DNA of 64,000 nucleotides from Diadophis punctatus similis. Lineage: Eukaryota > Chordata > Lepidosauria > Squamata > Dipsadidae. The notes below the pieces were generated by a model. That model was given only the letters and a program-made list of their open reading frames with translations, did not search any database and was not told the origin of the DNA. Position numbers and translations under genes: made by a program. Positions 1 through 30,495 of this stretch are shown in pieces. The stretch covers positions 3,463,608-3,527,607 of the forward strand of contig JALIGW010000026.1 in assembly GCA_023053685.1 (NCBI GenBank), given 5' to 3'. Every line of letters starts with the position of its first letter. The first letter of the stretch is position 1.

Positions 1-54
1 GAGAGAGGGGGGGTGATAGGATAGATAGAATGGAGAGAGAGAGAGAGAGATGAT

Positions 55-100
<46 letters not shown>

Positions 101-115
101 CAGACAGATAGTTAA

Positions 116-212
<97 letters not shown>
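1..212. repeat. (GATA)n/(GA)n microsatellite
   Basis: Nearly pure TAGA units from about 61, GA-rich before that. Confidence 0.97.
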
Positions 213-1639
213 AGTTCCCTGAAGATGGGTTCCAGAACGTATCCGAAAGCTCGAAAGACAAAACCTCTGGTATTGTTGACCGACCCAGATTGGATCCTGC
301 AACATTATCCTTGGACACCTATATGCATCTTCATTTGTGTCTCTTCTACCATCAATGTCCTCCCATGATTCCTCCCTCCGAGGCCCTCTTCTTAAATTTC
401 AGAAGCGGTTAGAAAAAGAACACCAACAGGAGATAGAATCCAGAATGCTTCACTTTCCTCGATCCTCCAATCTTCCAGGTTAAGGAAGAGATGGAAATCA
501 CTCTTAATTTCCTATAATTTGGAGATTAGCATTCTTTTTTTCCCCGTAGTAAGGACACTTCCCTCTGGCTGTAGCCGGCCCATAAGTCTTGATGCTGTTG
601 AAGTGTTGACGGCTCGTTCATTTGATTTGACAGGGCTGACAGCCAATGAGCCGCCTGCCGAAAACGGAGGTGCTATTTCTAATGGCAGAACAGAACCGTG
701 GAAAGAATTATTTCAATGTTTCCTCGTTCTTTTGTTAAGCTTCAGTTCTTTTGTTAAAGGAAGTTATTTATCTGGTTCGACTTCCATCCCGTCTTTACAA
801 CTCCAGATGGTGCACAAAATATTCCTGCCTCCTTTTTGTTTTTCTCCCCCCTGCGACAGGGAACCTATCGGCTTGGACTGGGAAGGAAATGTGAGCCCAA
901 GGTCACCCAGCTAGATTCTGCGCCTTAAAAACCTCTTCGCTCTCCTGATTTCTATCGGGCCCTTTCCACCATTCTTTACCGGATAGGTTTTAAGATCCAA
1001 TTGGACCTGCTCTGTTTCTGAAAGAGACCTTTTGCAGACGGATTGCCTTTCTCTCGGTCTTCCAACTCTGACGAAGCTCGAAAACATGGCGCTGCTAAAA
1101 CTGGGGGACCCTTTGAGATCTCTAGAAGGAAAATCAAAAGCCTGAGATCGGCTGAAAACAGTTTCTAGTCCTGCCGCTAACAATAAAAGTTTGCTGGGAA
1201 ATAGCATCTCTTGGGATTTTCTCCCTAGTTGCAAAACCCAAGGACCTAGAAAAGCATGCATGGCTGTTTTCTATAAATCTAAACTAGCAGCTGGATACCC
1301 TTGCTTCGATACGAAACTGAACTCCTTAGCATGGAGTAGAATGTCTAAACTCCCAGCCCGCAGGCCGGATGAGTCACGCGCTGGCCACGCCCACTGGCAG
1401 TTGGAACAGAGTTCTTTTCAGGTGGGGAGGGGGAGTAGAACGTCTTAACTCCTTAGCATCAGTGCGTGTTAATAATAATATAAGTAATAACTAATGATCT
1501 GATGGTCATTTTGAAAAATCCTTTCTTAGTGAGCACCTAGAAGCTAAGAGGAACATATATGGCAAGTTTCAAGTTTGTAGGCTTTACAGTTCTGGAGATT
1601 TCATGATGATGCTTGAGTGGCATTTCGCTTTTATATATA
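213..1639. other. NSMF intron, nothing recognised
   Basis: No exon, repeat family or RNA gene seen; short ORFs here lack codon structure. Confidence 0.6.
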
Positions 1640-2355
1640 TAGATTCTTGTCATCAAGCAGGAGTCCCTACACCATTTCGGACAAATGGCAGTCCAATCTC
1701 CCTTTGAAAGTCCCAAATGTTGGAGCTCTCGCAACCTCCGCAGGCAAGCTGTTCCACTGGTTGGTCGCTCTCACTGTCAGAAAGTTTCTCCTTATTTCCA
1801 GGTTTAATCTCTCCTTGGTCAGCTTCCATCCATTATTCTTTGTCTGGCCTTCTGGTGCCTTGGAAAACAGCCTGACCCCCTCCTCTCTGTGGCAGCCCCT
1901 CAAATATTGAAACACTGCTATCATGTCACCCCTGGTCCTTCTCTTCACTAGACTGGCCATGCCCAGTTCCTGCAACCGCTCTTCGTATGTTATAGTTCCC
2001 AGTCCCCTAATCATCCTGGTTGCTCTCCTCTGCACTTTCTCTAGAGTTTCAATGTCTTTCTTGTAGTGTGGTGACCAAAACTGGATGCAGTACTCTAGGT
2101 GTGGTCTAACTAAGGCTTTATAGAGTGGTATTAGTACCTCCCTAGACCTAGATTGTATCCCTCTATTGATGCAACTTAGGATTGCATTGGCTTTTTTGGC
2201 TGCCGCTGCACATTGCTGGCTCATATTTAGTTGATTGTCCACCAAGACTCCAAGATCCCTCTCGTAGTCACTGCTATTGAGTGTGGTTTCACCCAGTTTA
2301 TATGTATATCTTTGGTTTTTCTTACCTACGGTGTAGGGTTTTACTTTCAACCAGT
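1640..2355 (-). mobile_element. CR1 LINE fragment, RT C-terminal part
   Basis: The reverse strand encodes a decayed CR1 reverse-transcriptase tail ([38 protein letters not shown]). 5'-truncated; abuts an opposite-strand CR1 piece. Confidence 0.9.
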
Positions 2356-2535
2356 GATTCAGAACGATCAACCAGTGGAATGGCTTGCCTTCAGAAGCTG
2401 TGGGTGCTTCATCACTGGAGGTTTTTAAGAAGAGACTGGACAACCATTTGCCTGAAATGTATAGGGTTTTCCTACTTGAGCTTGGGGATGGACTAGAAGA
2501 CCTCCAAGGTCCCTTCCAGCTCTGTTATTTCTCTT
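2356..2535 (+). mobile_element. CR1 LINE 3' end, head-to-head with the previous
   Basis: CR1 3' terminal sequence in + orientation (GGACTAGAAGACCTCCAAGG then TCCCTTCCAGCTCTGTTAT). Confidence 0.88.
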
Positions 2536-3354
2536 TCTTTAGGATTAAAAAGCAAAGAGGGTTGCGAAACTGGAGAGGCAACCCTCTCGATGTAGACCCT
2601 AGAGTACGAGATTCTCAGAAGTTCAATTTGGCATCTCTTGGGGTTCCTCAAGCCCTTGATTTGATTCCCAGTGCCCCTGAACAATTACTTCCCTCGATGG
2701 CTAATTACCTTCTGTGAATTTTTCTTCCTCCTCCTCTTCTTCTTCTTCTTCTTGTTTCGTAAACAACCAAACTTGCGACACGAGTTTAGAGACAGGGCAT
2801 GCTTCTTTTCCCAAAGGGACAGAGAAGCCACGCTGGAAGGGAATGTGGTGCTAGGTGGACTTTTGAAGTGTCCGCCTGTGATCGAAAAAGGTGGATAATG
2901 ACCGGAGGTTCAGGATTGTACGGTTGAATGAGGTGTATATCGGTGTCTCTGGTTTTGTTGGGAGGGGGAAAAAATGGCTCGGATCAGTCCAGTTGTGATA
3001 TCTTGCACACTCGGGGACCAGTGTCTTAAAAAATGTCAGTCAGGGCTAGGGAAGAAGCTCTGCTTGGAAATGTACAGATGGGGCAGTTTTCTGTCACGAA
3101 TAAAGGATGAGCGAAATGCCGTATAAATCCTTCCCGCGTAGTTCTCCCTTCTCACGTTGTCCTTGCCGGCAACTAGTGGTGTTTTGGAAAATTGGCCGAC
3201 AATAGATAACCACTTCAAGGGTTCCAGCATCCATGGCATGTTTGGGGCTGGGAATGATGGTAGTTGGGCTTCAACTTTTCTGGAAGGCTTTAACTGGAGA
3301 AATAATCTTAAGATACCTTGTTATCAGTCTCACAGTGCTCACATGTGCCTTAGT

Positions 3355-3632
3355 AATCCTTCCTTCCTTCCTTCCTTCCTTCCTTCCTTCCTTCCTTCCT
3401 TCCTTCCTTCCTTCCTTCCTTCCTTCCTTCCTTCCCTCCTCTCCCCTTCCCCTTCTTCTCCCCCTTCCCTTCCTCTTTCATCCTTTCCTTTCCTTTCCTG
3501 TCCTTTCTTCTCTCTTCTCTCTCTTTTCTCTTTTCTCCTTTCTCCTTTCTCCTTCCTCCTTTCTCCTCTCCTCTCCTCTCCTCTCCTCTCCTCTCCTCTC
3601 CTCTCCTCTCCTCTCCTCTCCCCTCCCCTCCA
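3355..3632. repeat. (CCTT)n then (CTCTC)n pyrimidine tract
   Basis: CCTT units to about 3435, then C/T-only sequence ending in CTCTC units. Confidence 0.97.
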
Positions 3633-4628
3633 TTAAGGATCAAAAGCAGAGTCTACCAGATCCCATTTCATTCTTACCTACAAATCCATCCTAGACAAGA
3701 TCCCTCTACGTGGTCCCTAAAAGCTGAGCCTAATTTGACGGCACGTAGTTAAATCAAAAAGATACGCCGTGGGAACAGGCAGTTCTGAAGAAACCTGTGC
3801 TCCTTCCTGGTTTTCCCAATTGGAATAATTTCTCTCTCCTCCCCCTCCCTCCCTCCCTCCCTTCCCCACAGGAAAATATCTTTAATTTCTCAGCAGAATA
3901 TATCACTTGTCAATTTTTCTGCTGGTGTAAGGCCAACAGCAGCATTAGCAACATTGAGCCAGCTGAGTGTGCACAGCCAGAGAGACAGAGGGACGAAAGA
4001 GAATGTATAAGGGGAAAAAAGAAAAATGCAGGCAATTTTTATTTTATGTGTCCACTTTGCATCTCTTTGCAATGTCTCTTATTAAAATCTCCGTTTGCGG
4101 GAGAGGGGGGAAAGGCAATGGGATTGGCAGGTAAGCAGTGCCTTGAATTTTGCTGCCGGGATTATTAATTTTTTCTCTCTCTCCTTCTTTTTCCCTTTGG
4201 GCCTTTGGTTGTTTGCATTTCCCCACACTGGATTCCGTGAAGAGCGGCGAGGGCTTTTGGGGATTATCTTTCTCAAAACCATCCCGAAGGCAAGAATGGG
4301 GCAGGTAAGATACATAACCCAAGATTCGCACTGCCTTGATTTTACAGGCGCCTTCGCTGCACCTGGAGATTCATCTTCATTTGCCCTAATTTTAAATGGC
4401 ATCCCTCCCTCAAGGATCTTTCTAAGGCAACACATGTCAGGGAAAAAAACCCCACGCATTGAGACGTTGAAGGAACATTAGAAAGGCTCTGAAATTCCAG
4501 CCGAATGTTTTAAATTAATACCGATGCCCGCGAGATTTCTCAGTCGGCGTTTCGTTAGCTAATGGAAGCAAGAATGAAGCGAAATAAATTCAGGGCCAGT
4601 CGTAAAACTGCAGTCAATCAAGGATATA
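3633..4628. other. NSMF intron, unique; possible conserved non-coding patch
   Basis: 3870-4180 is AT-rich, non-repetitive and compositionally even, but no function can be shown. Confidence 0.4.
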
Positions 4629-4790
4629 CAGGTAGTCCTTGACTTGCAGCAGGTTCATTTAGTGACCAAAGTAACAACGGCACTGAAAAAAAGTGACTTG
4701 GGACCAATTTTTCACACTTAGTGACCATTATGGCATCCTCATGGTCACTTGATTTATATTCGGCTGCTTAGTAACTGACTCACATTTGGG
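4629..4790. mobile_element. Mariner-like MITE (CAGGTAGTCCTCGACTTAC family), 5' piece
   Basis: CAGGTAGTCCTTGACTTGCA preceded by TA; continues at 5612 after an L1 piece. Confidence 0.8.
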
Positions 4791-5611
4791 TTTTTTTGTT
4801 GTTTTTATTAAAAAGTTTTTTATTTATGTGACGGATAGGAATTTTCCTATCAAAGAGGTGATATAGGATCTTGCTTCCTTGAAGTCATTCGTACTTAGAA
4901 AATAAAACTGAGATTCAATTCTAATTTACAAAATATTTATTTCAGTACAAAAGTAACAAAAGAATATAAACCTTAAATAAGCTACATTTTCTCAGTACGA
5001 ATGACTTCATGGTAGCAGAGGATGGTTATGGTAGAACGTACAATTAAAAACAAAATGTACAAACAAGAGAAAAACAAAGACCAAACTACAGTACATAAAA
5101 TTGAGTACCTGACGGATTATCCAGTTTACCTATTTACGTTTGGTCATTTCTTTTTATAACATTTTTCTTATCATATAGAATCGTGTCTTAATACAATTTC
5201 TAAATCTTTCCAACCTTTCCACTATTACATAGTCTTGGCTTTCCTTTTTTCCCACCATTCATATACTTCGTCCCAGGTTTCATAGTATTCTGTATCCAAT
5301 TTGTCCTTCAACTCTAACGTTAATCTATCCATCTCTGCACACGTTAGTACTTTATCTAAGACTTTGTCCTCTGTAGGCATGTCTTTATTTTTCCATTTTT
5401 GAGCAAATATTAATCTTGCAGCGGTCAAAATATGTAACATAAGAAATAATGTGTTTTTTCCATATGTATCAATAGTTATTCCCAGAAGAGTTCTGGTTTT
5501 AAATCTAGTTTTATTTCCAATATTTCCTCCAAACATTGCCTTATTTTTTCCCCCAGTATTCATGTGTTTTTTGGCACTCCCACCACATATGATAATATGT
5601 TCCAGGTAATC
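4791..5611 (-). mobile_element. L1-type LINE 3' fragment, with LTR-like debris
   Basis: The reverse strand encodes a degraded ORF2 C-terminus (LTAARLIFAQKWKNKDMPTE then DEVYEWWEKRK at 5225-5610) like squamate L1 ends, with T-rich sequence at the 3' side. The piece around 4825-5035 has an inverted pair (GAAGTCATTCGTACTTA / CAGTACGAATGACTTC) and may be a separate insertion. Confidence 0.65.
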
Positions 5612-5925
5612 TTTTTTCACACCTAATGACCATTGTGGCATCCCCACAGTCACTTGATTTATATTCGGCTGTTTGGCAACTGACTCACATTTGTGACGGG
5701 GTGTGGGTTGTGTCACATAATCCCCTTTTGCGACCTTCTGACAAGCCAAGTCCACGCGGAAGTCAGATTCGCTTCACGGCCATGTTGCTAGTTGAACACG
5801 TGCAGCGATTCACTTAACAACCATGGCGAGAAAGGTCGTAAAATGAAGCACAACTCAGTTAACACACACCTCGCTTAGCAACATAAATTTTGTTGGGTCA
5901 GTTGTGGTCGTACGTCAAGTACACA
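5612..5925. mobile_element. Same MITE family, 3' piece
   Basis: TTAACAACCATGG, TCGCTTAGCAACA and a degenerate 3' end. Its first 77 bp repeat those at 4713-4790. Confidence 0.78.
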
Positions 5926-6419
5926 CGGTATTCCTTCCTTTTAAAACTGACGTTATCCATTCACCTTCCCGGCACTCAACCATATTTATCATTTCTGCAG
6001 TATTTAATGGAGAGTTTTCTTCCAGATACACAAAAAGGTTACCAAAACTTCAATTTTAAAAAAACAAACAAACATTTATGAGAAGTAGAAACTTTAAAGA
6101 CACAAACAAGGGCAAGAGCAGCTGAATTTGCTAAGCCATTTCCTTTACTTTCCTGATGACAAACTGACTGGACAATTTGATTTAAATTCAAGGTCATCGT
6201 CCTTTTGGGTCAATATATAAGTATTGCCTCTGTTTCTTTGAATATAGCAACTTAAGTGAGGTGCACCAATTACCTAGAATTGTACAATTGAAACTTGTTT
6301 TTTTTTTAAAAAAAGATGTTTTGAATGATCTTGACTTGAAATTTTATTTAAGGTATCTGTCAGCGCATAGATCTGTAACCAGACAGTAGAATTCAGTTTT
6401 TTTTGCAGGGCAGAAAATG

Positions 6420-6545
6420 AATCCTAAAAACAAAGGACCGGAAGGGACCTTGGAGGTCTTCTAGTCCAACCCCTGTCCCAAGGCAGAAGACCTTATTCGA
6501 ACAGGTCCTCTGCCCTCTCCAGGCACCCTCAGATCTACTTCCCTT
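6420..6545 (-). mobile_element. CR1 3' end
   Basis: Matches the CR1 terminal block GGAAGGGACCTTGGAGGTCT in reverse. Confidence 0.8.
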
Positions 6546-6968
6546 TGAGATGCTGGAGAACTTGTGGTCATCCCAATGACATTGACCACAACTGCTAAAG
6601 TTCCTCAGTGCTCATTTGGGCCACTAGGTTGGGTTGGGTCAACCAAGGTTGGTCCTCACCCAGACAGGGAGAAAGTCCCTCAAACCTTGTGTTTCTCATT
6701 CTGCTTTCAGATCACTTGTTGCAAGAGTCATATGTCGTCAAGAAGACTCAACCCAGGTTGGGTTGGGTCAACCAAGGATGGTCCTCACCCAGATAGGGAG
6801 AAAGTCCCTCAAACCTTGTGTTTTTCATCCTGATTTCAGATCACTTGTTGCAAGAGTCATATGTCGTCAAGAAGACTCAACCCAGGTTGGGTTGGGTCAA
6901 CCAAGGTTGGTCCTCACCCAGACAGGGAGAAAGTCCCTCAAACCTTGTGTTTTTCATCCTGCTTTCAG

Positions 6969-24982
<18,014 letters not shown>

Positions 24983-26577
24983 GCGCCGTCAGGACGGGAC
25001 CAGGAGGAATTTCCACGGGTTATCCCGAGCAGGCGGGCGTCGCAGAGCGGGAGATCTTTTTCACGGTTGCGAGGCGGCGCGGAGAGGCGCCAAATGCGCC
25101 CTTACGGCCTTCAAGAAGTCCGCCGGCAACTTGAGGCACGAGATGGATGGAGCACTGCGGACAGACGGTGGGAGGGCAAGGTGGCAGGTCTTCAGGGACT
25201 GAGGTGGTTTTAGATGGCAAAGACGCCCAACGCCATGACAGGTTCTTCTCAGAAGACATTTGAAGCTCAGGTTTCCTACAGAGACTCAACCAGTCGTCCT
25301 GTTTATTATCTACTTCGCTGTCATGAACCTTCTCGGTTCAGTGCTTGGAGATGATCGATCAAACCCTTCGATGAGTTTGAAGAAAGCCAGATCTTTAAAA
25401 AAAAAATCTCATCCATTTTAAGAACACGTGTGAATTCTCTCTCTCTCTCACACAAACATCCATACATATCTACAGAAGTGCAATTTTCTTTCTTTCTTTT
25501 TCTTACAAAACAGAGGAAATATTTAATCAGCTGTTGCCGTACCACGCACACCGATATCTGGTAGATGAGATATTTTTTGAGTCTGCTTGAGAATATATTT
25601 GACATCGTAATATATCTTGAGATATATATATATATATATATCTGTCTCTCCATATCTATATTTATATCTATGGGTAGCTAGAGATAACCACCGTCCAGAT
25701 TCTTTCGGCGTCTAGCTGCAAATCTGCAACATCCTTGACTTGGGATTCCAGCAAAACTCTTGAAGGACACTTCAACTGTAGAAAGTCCCTTCAGGACAGA
25801 CCTCATTTTTAATTTTTATTTTTATTTTCAATTTAAGGAGCAGCTTCCTTAATATAGTTTGGCAAAAAACGGAGTTTTGCCAGCTGTTATCTGCTGATAG
25901 GGCTGAGGTGGACCTTGGCTAGTTTATATATATAGATATATAGATATATAAATAGATATAAATATAAATAGTTTGCAGATTAGAAACCAATAGCCATGTT
26001 TAAAAGATTTGCTCACTGCAGTTCATTTTTTGGAGGGGTTGGTTGGTTAGTTTTTGGACCCGTGGAGTGTCATGATGAGTTGGTGAACATCTACTGCAGC
26101 CGTTTGTGTTCAGAGGGTGAAGATGACAGACAAACTGGGTTTTCTGTAGCATTGAATCTTTCAAAGCCCAGAGATCTACTCCACCCCTCTCTTTCTGCTT
26201 TGTCCCAGAAGGGGGGAAACAATCTGGGCCAAAACGTCATCCCAGTTTTCTTCGTTCTGTGTGTGAGTGACCGTACATTTCAATAATCCAGATTTCGCTT
26301 CGGGAAGAAATGGTTGGGAATGGCTGGGAAAGGAACGGTTTGGCTTTGTTATATGGGACAGAGCAGGGGTGGTGTGGGGGTTTGAGGAGCTAACAAATGG
26401 GGTGTTTTCTGGAGAGACAGTGGGTTGTATCTGGGGTCTCAGCAGGGATTACCTGTAATTGCTGGATTGTCTCCATTCGTCTGAAGCTCCGAAGAAAGTG
26501 GCAAAAAGAAAATATGAGTATTTTCTAAATTGTTTCTTTAGCTGTACGTTGTTGGCTCGTTGAAAGAAAGCATTCAA

Positions 26578-26764
26578 CAAAGGTGCTTTTTCAAGAGGCA
26601 ACTGGACTTGGGAGTTTTTTTTTTACTTTTTTCTTGAAGACGTTTCGCTTCTCATCCGAGAAGCTTATTCGGTTCTGACTGAAGAAGTCACAACCGAAGA
26701 AGCTTCCCGGATGAGAAGCGAAACGTCTTCAACCTCCAGTTGCCTCTTGAAAAAAGCACCTTTG
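26578..26764. repeat. Long hairpin repeat
   Basis: CAAAGGTGCTTTTTCAAGAG and GACGTTTCGCTTCTCATCC near the left are mirrored by GATGAGAAGCGAAACGTC and CTCTTGAAAAAAGCACCTTTG at the right. In the putative NSMF 3' UTR. Confidence 0.88.
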
Positions 26765-27104
26765 GGACAACCATGACCTGGATGACTGAGGATCCCCATA
26801 GACAGAGCATTTCAACACTATTTCCCCCTCTGTGTATCCTTTTTGTAGGATGGCATTTAAATCTTCACCACCTTCTCCAGCAACAGTTAAAAGAGTTTTA
26901 CTTAGATAGCACAGGTGACGTTGCAAGAGAACAGGGTTAAAATTCAACCCCAGCCTTTCCCCCCTTTTAAATTCTGAATTTTCCTGTTTTTTTTAAATTC
27001 GGAAAGACGTGCCCTAGCCTCCCCACCACCCAAATGCAGAGAAACGCGCAATAATTTCTCATTCCTGATGGATCGATCTAAATGTGGAATTGATGCCGCC
27101 TAGA

Positions 27105-27110
27105 AATAAA
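27105..27110 (+). terminator. NSMF: Candidate poly(A) signal, NSMF
   Basis: AATAAA hexamer 2.1 kb past the NSMF stop. There is no strongly GT-rich element within 40 bp, so use is uncertain. Confidence 0.35.
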
Positions 27111-28971
27111 ATGAATGAGGCAACCTTTTAACAGAACCAACCATTCTCCGTTGGAGTATTTAACAATTATCCCTTGCTCTATTCCTTTCTTTGACCGGGT
27201 TGGTTTTGCTAATTGTGAAACCAGAGGAAGGAAAAAAAATGTGTATAAGGCTGTGATTTCTTGACCTTTTTCTTGTTAAGGGGTTGTGTTTTGTTTGTCC
27301 ACAGGTGTGCCACAGGTTGTCCACAGGTGTGCCTCTCTCTCTCTCTGTGCCTATCACACTTCCCTCCCTTCTTCTAAATTCCGCAGCAATTTAGTATCCG
27401 TGAAGAATACCTTATCCTACCCTTATTTTTATTTATTTATATTTTTGTTTTGCACGCTGCGGTGTCAGAAATCGTCACAGCAGTTCCCCCAAAAGATCTG
27501 TTGATGCAGCCATTCCTTACATTCTTTGAGGAGTCTCCCCTAAACTGCTCTTGAACAAGGAGGCTCTCTCTATTCCAGGCACTAGCCATACAGGGCACTC
27601 GGTCTGGAAAAGGTTAGCCATCACTGGTTTAGGGTCTCCATCTTGCGCAGGGGGCTGGACTAGAAGACCTCCAAGGTCCCTTCCAGCTCCAATTCTGACT
27701 GATTAAGCCGATATCAATCTCAACAGAAGAGATTTCAAGATCTCAGCTTGTGATCCTGGGTGGGTGGGGGGGTGTTGTTTGGAAACGCTGGGAAAAATTT
27801 GAGAGCGCAGCTGATTTATGCAAAGGGTGTGGCATCCTTTTTTGATCCCTTCTGTCCAACGTGGGCTTAGCAATCCGGATGTGAAAATAATAAGTCAATA
27901 GAAAAAAGATGTGATGCTTTCATTGTTCTGTGTCTAGGCAGAATATATTTTTTATTTCCTTAGTTCCAAGGCCATTAACTGTGTGGGCTGAGGAATAGCT
28001 ACAACCGAACGGTTTCTCTCTCTTAAATCTTTCCCTCTTAACCTTTCTGGTATGTTTGAACTGATCGTTAATCTATTTTTTTTTTAAAATCCAGGCCTGG
28101 CCTGATGGTGAAATCTAAGGGCTTTTATAGAAAGTATACTGTGTGTTTGAGGTTTCCAAGTTGATAAAGGGGAAACCAATCCTTCATATACATCCAGAAC
28201 AAGATTTTAGTAGCTCCTAAGTATGCGACAGAAACAAAATTCTATCAAGTGTGAATTAGAATCCTTCTGGATAATCAAATCTTCGCTTAGAGTCTCTTAT
28301 TCCCAGCTAGAGAAAGCTACGGGAGCGGGCAGGGTTGCTTTCAAATGTGTCTTCTTCTAGGTAGGGTTCTTTAAGGGCATGCTTTATCTCCTAGTGCGTG
28401 GTGACCTCATCAACATGTTGTCCAGGGTCTGACAGCCCAGAAGATACTCCTGAGTGGGGATGTATTTGGGTCTCTTCACCCCAACACCATCTTCCAAGTG
28501 GTAGCACCTAGCCAAACTTGCTGGATCTCAAAAAGCTCAGCTCTTGGTCCTACCTGGATGAGAAATTTCAAGGTTGTAGGTTCGGAAGCTAGGACACCTC
28601 TTCCCAGCGGGCCCCAAACCTGGTTGCTCTGTTAAAGCCATTGTGTGAACTTGGTACAGCCACTCAAAGTCCTGTGTCTTTCATCTCTTGGAGTTCACCA
28701 TCTCCATGAGCAAAGATCAGCTGACTCTTCTGTTTTCCAGGGAGAACTTCAGCTACTTGGTCCAGCCTCTTCCATGGCTTGGACGGTCAGGTTTTATCTG
28801 ACACAGTTGCCTTTGAAGCAACCCACTAACTGAGGTGGGAATGAAGCCACTGTTCTCCACTTCTGGTCCTGAGCAAAGATCTTCTACTAAAAAGCTTCTT
28901 CAACTCAGTTCGACAACTGGCCTTTCTTGGTGCAGAATCTCATGAGCTCTCTAAGTCCTGGGCTGTCAGAG
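27111..28971. other. Intergenic, nothing recognised except a CR1 scrap
   Basis: No coding potential or RNA gene seen. Confidence 0.6.
27650..27705 (+). mobile_element. CR1 3' terminal scrap
   Basis: CTAGAAGACCTCCAAGGTCC block only. Confidence 0.7.
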
Positions 28972-29700
28972 TACAGCAGGCAAAGCTAGGAGGGCAGAGT
29001 TAAGCATGTCATCAGCTGGGAGTCGTTACATTGCAACAAACGGTCCAACCCATCTTGAATTCCGTTGACTCTTATCTGGCGCCGATTTAGTGTTGAACGT
29101 CACTTGACTAGATTCTTGTGTATAGGCTTGAATAAATCTTCTATGCTGCAACCTAACGGAGGATTCTGATTCTTGGGGCCTGACATGAATCCAGTCAATT
29201 GAGGTTGAGCACTAAATTGGTGCTAGATAAGGGTCAATGGAGGGACGAGGTGGCTCAGTGGCTAAGGCGCTGAGCTTGTGGATCAGAAAGGTCGGCAGTG
29301 CAGCGGTTCGAATCCCTAGCGCCACGTAACGGAGTGAGCTCCCGTTACTTGCCCCAGCTTCTGCCAACCTAGCAGTTCGAAAGCACGTAAAAAATGCAAG
29401 TAGAAAAATAGGGAACCACCTTTGGTGGGAAGATAACAGTGTTCCGTGCGCCTTTGGCGTTTAGTCATGCCGGCCACATGACCACCGAGACGTCTTCGGA
29501 CAGCGCTGGCTCTTCGGCTTTGTAATGGAGATGAGCACCGCCCCCTAGAGTCGGGAACGACTAGCACATATGTGCGAGGGGAACCTTTACCTTTACCTAA
29601 GGGTCAATGGAATTCACAGGGAGCTGGACCGCTTGTGGCAACATAATGACTCTAAGCTGATGACACACTTAACTCCCTCTCCCTAGTTTTGCCTGCTGTT
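28972..29700. mobile_element. Foldback element with about 127-bp inverted arms, split by a SINE
   Basis: Left arm 28972-29098 is the diverged reverse complement of 29204-29241 plus 29612-29700 (examples: ACAGCAGGCAAAGCTAG; GTTAAGCATGTCATCAGCT; TTATCTGGCGCCGATTTAGT). The loop of about 105 bp contains AATAAATCTT. A Sauria SINE sits in the right arm. Family unknown. Confidence 0.8.
29242..29597 (+). mobile_element. Sauria-type tRNA SINE, full length
   Basis: tRNA-like head with box A GTGGCTCAGTGG and box B GGTTCGAATCC, then the conserved body and a CCTTTACCTTTACCT tail. Flanked by an exact 14-bp target duplication TAAGGGTCAATGGA (29228-29241 and 29598-29611). Confidence 0.95.
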
Positions 29701-30241
29701 CTCCTACAAGGCAAAGTTGATTGCCATGTTACTAGAGACCAGGGATTCAGAAGACAGCCTTGACACATCAGGATTGTGGTTCTTCCTTGCACTATTACTT
29801 TGCAACCTAGAATTGCGGGATAAATTAATGCACTAAATACATGGTACCATCTGGAATTACCGGCGCCATCTGGCTCTTAACACTGGGAGAGACCCATTGC
29901 TAAACCCCACCCATTCAGATCCTTTCTGTACGTTGAGTGTTGAATCTTCCAACGCTGTGTAGGGTCACTATATTATGTGTAAACCACAGTGGATAGGAAG
30001 AGGGGAGATGTTCCTACTACACCAAAGCTTCTCGTGGCGGACTGCTAGTATTGAGGTCTTGTATGAAGGCGTTACTGGAGCTTACAAATCCTAGTCTATA
30101 GCAATAAACATTGGGGGACTTTGAGCTCACTGATCTATTTCTCCATAGTCATTTGGTCCACAGGAGCAAGTTCGTTTTGTAACAAGGGTTTGGTGTCTTG
30201 CAATTCTGGTTCTGAGGCAACTCTTTCTGAGATATGGACTA

Positions 30242-30495
30242 CCGTGTTTCCCCGAAAATAAGACCCAGTCTTATTTTTTTTTTGAGCCCCAAAATAAGCG
30301 CTTGGCCTTATTTTTGGGAAGGTCTTATTATTTTGGGGCGCATGGAGCAAGACGGGGCTTCTCTTGCCGTCTTACCTGATTTCCAGCTATGTCTCCCTAA
30401 CCTTAACCAGAGGAAATAGTATTTTTTTGGGGGGGGGGCTTATTTTCAGGGGAGGGCTTATTTTCAGGAGAGGGCTTATTTTCGGGAAAACACGG
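30242..30495. mobile_element. TA-flanked TIR element (CCGTGTTTCCCC family)
   Basis: CCGTGTTTCCCCGAAAATAA at one end and its near reverse complement at the other, flanked by TA; consistent with a Tc1/mariner-type MITE. Confidence 0.85.

Larger units (their letters stand above)
24983..27110 (+). other. NSMF: Probable NSMF 3' UTR
   Basis: Non-coding sequence downstream of the NSMF stop, with AU-rich patches near 25620 and 25930 and a long foldback hairpin at 26578-26764. The UTR end is inferred from the first clear AATAAA (27105) and is not shown directly. Another AATAAA at 31853 could mark a longer form. Confidence 0.5.

Noticed and set aside
1667..2443. 258-residue ORF
   Set aside because: A CR1 reverse-transcriptase remnant, recorded as a mobile element and not as a gene.
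5225..5755. 176-residue ORF
   Set aside because: L1 ORF2 remnant fused by chance to MITE sequence.
29242..29340. Possible functional tRNA gene
   Set aside because: It has A and B boxes but is the head of a full SINE with TSDs, not a free tRNA.
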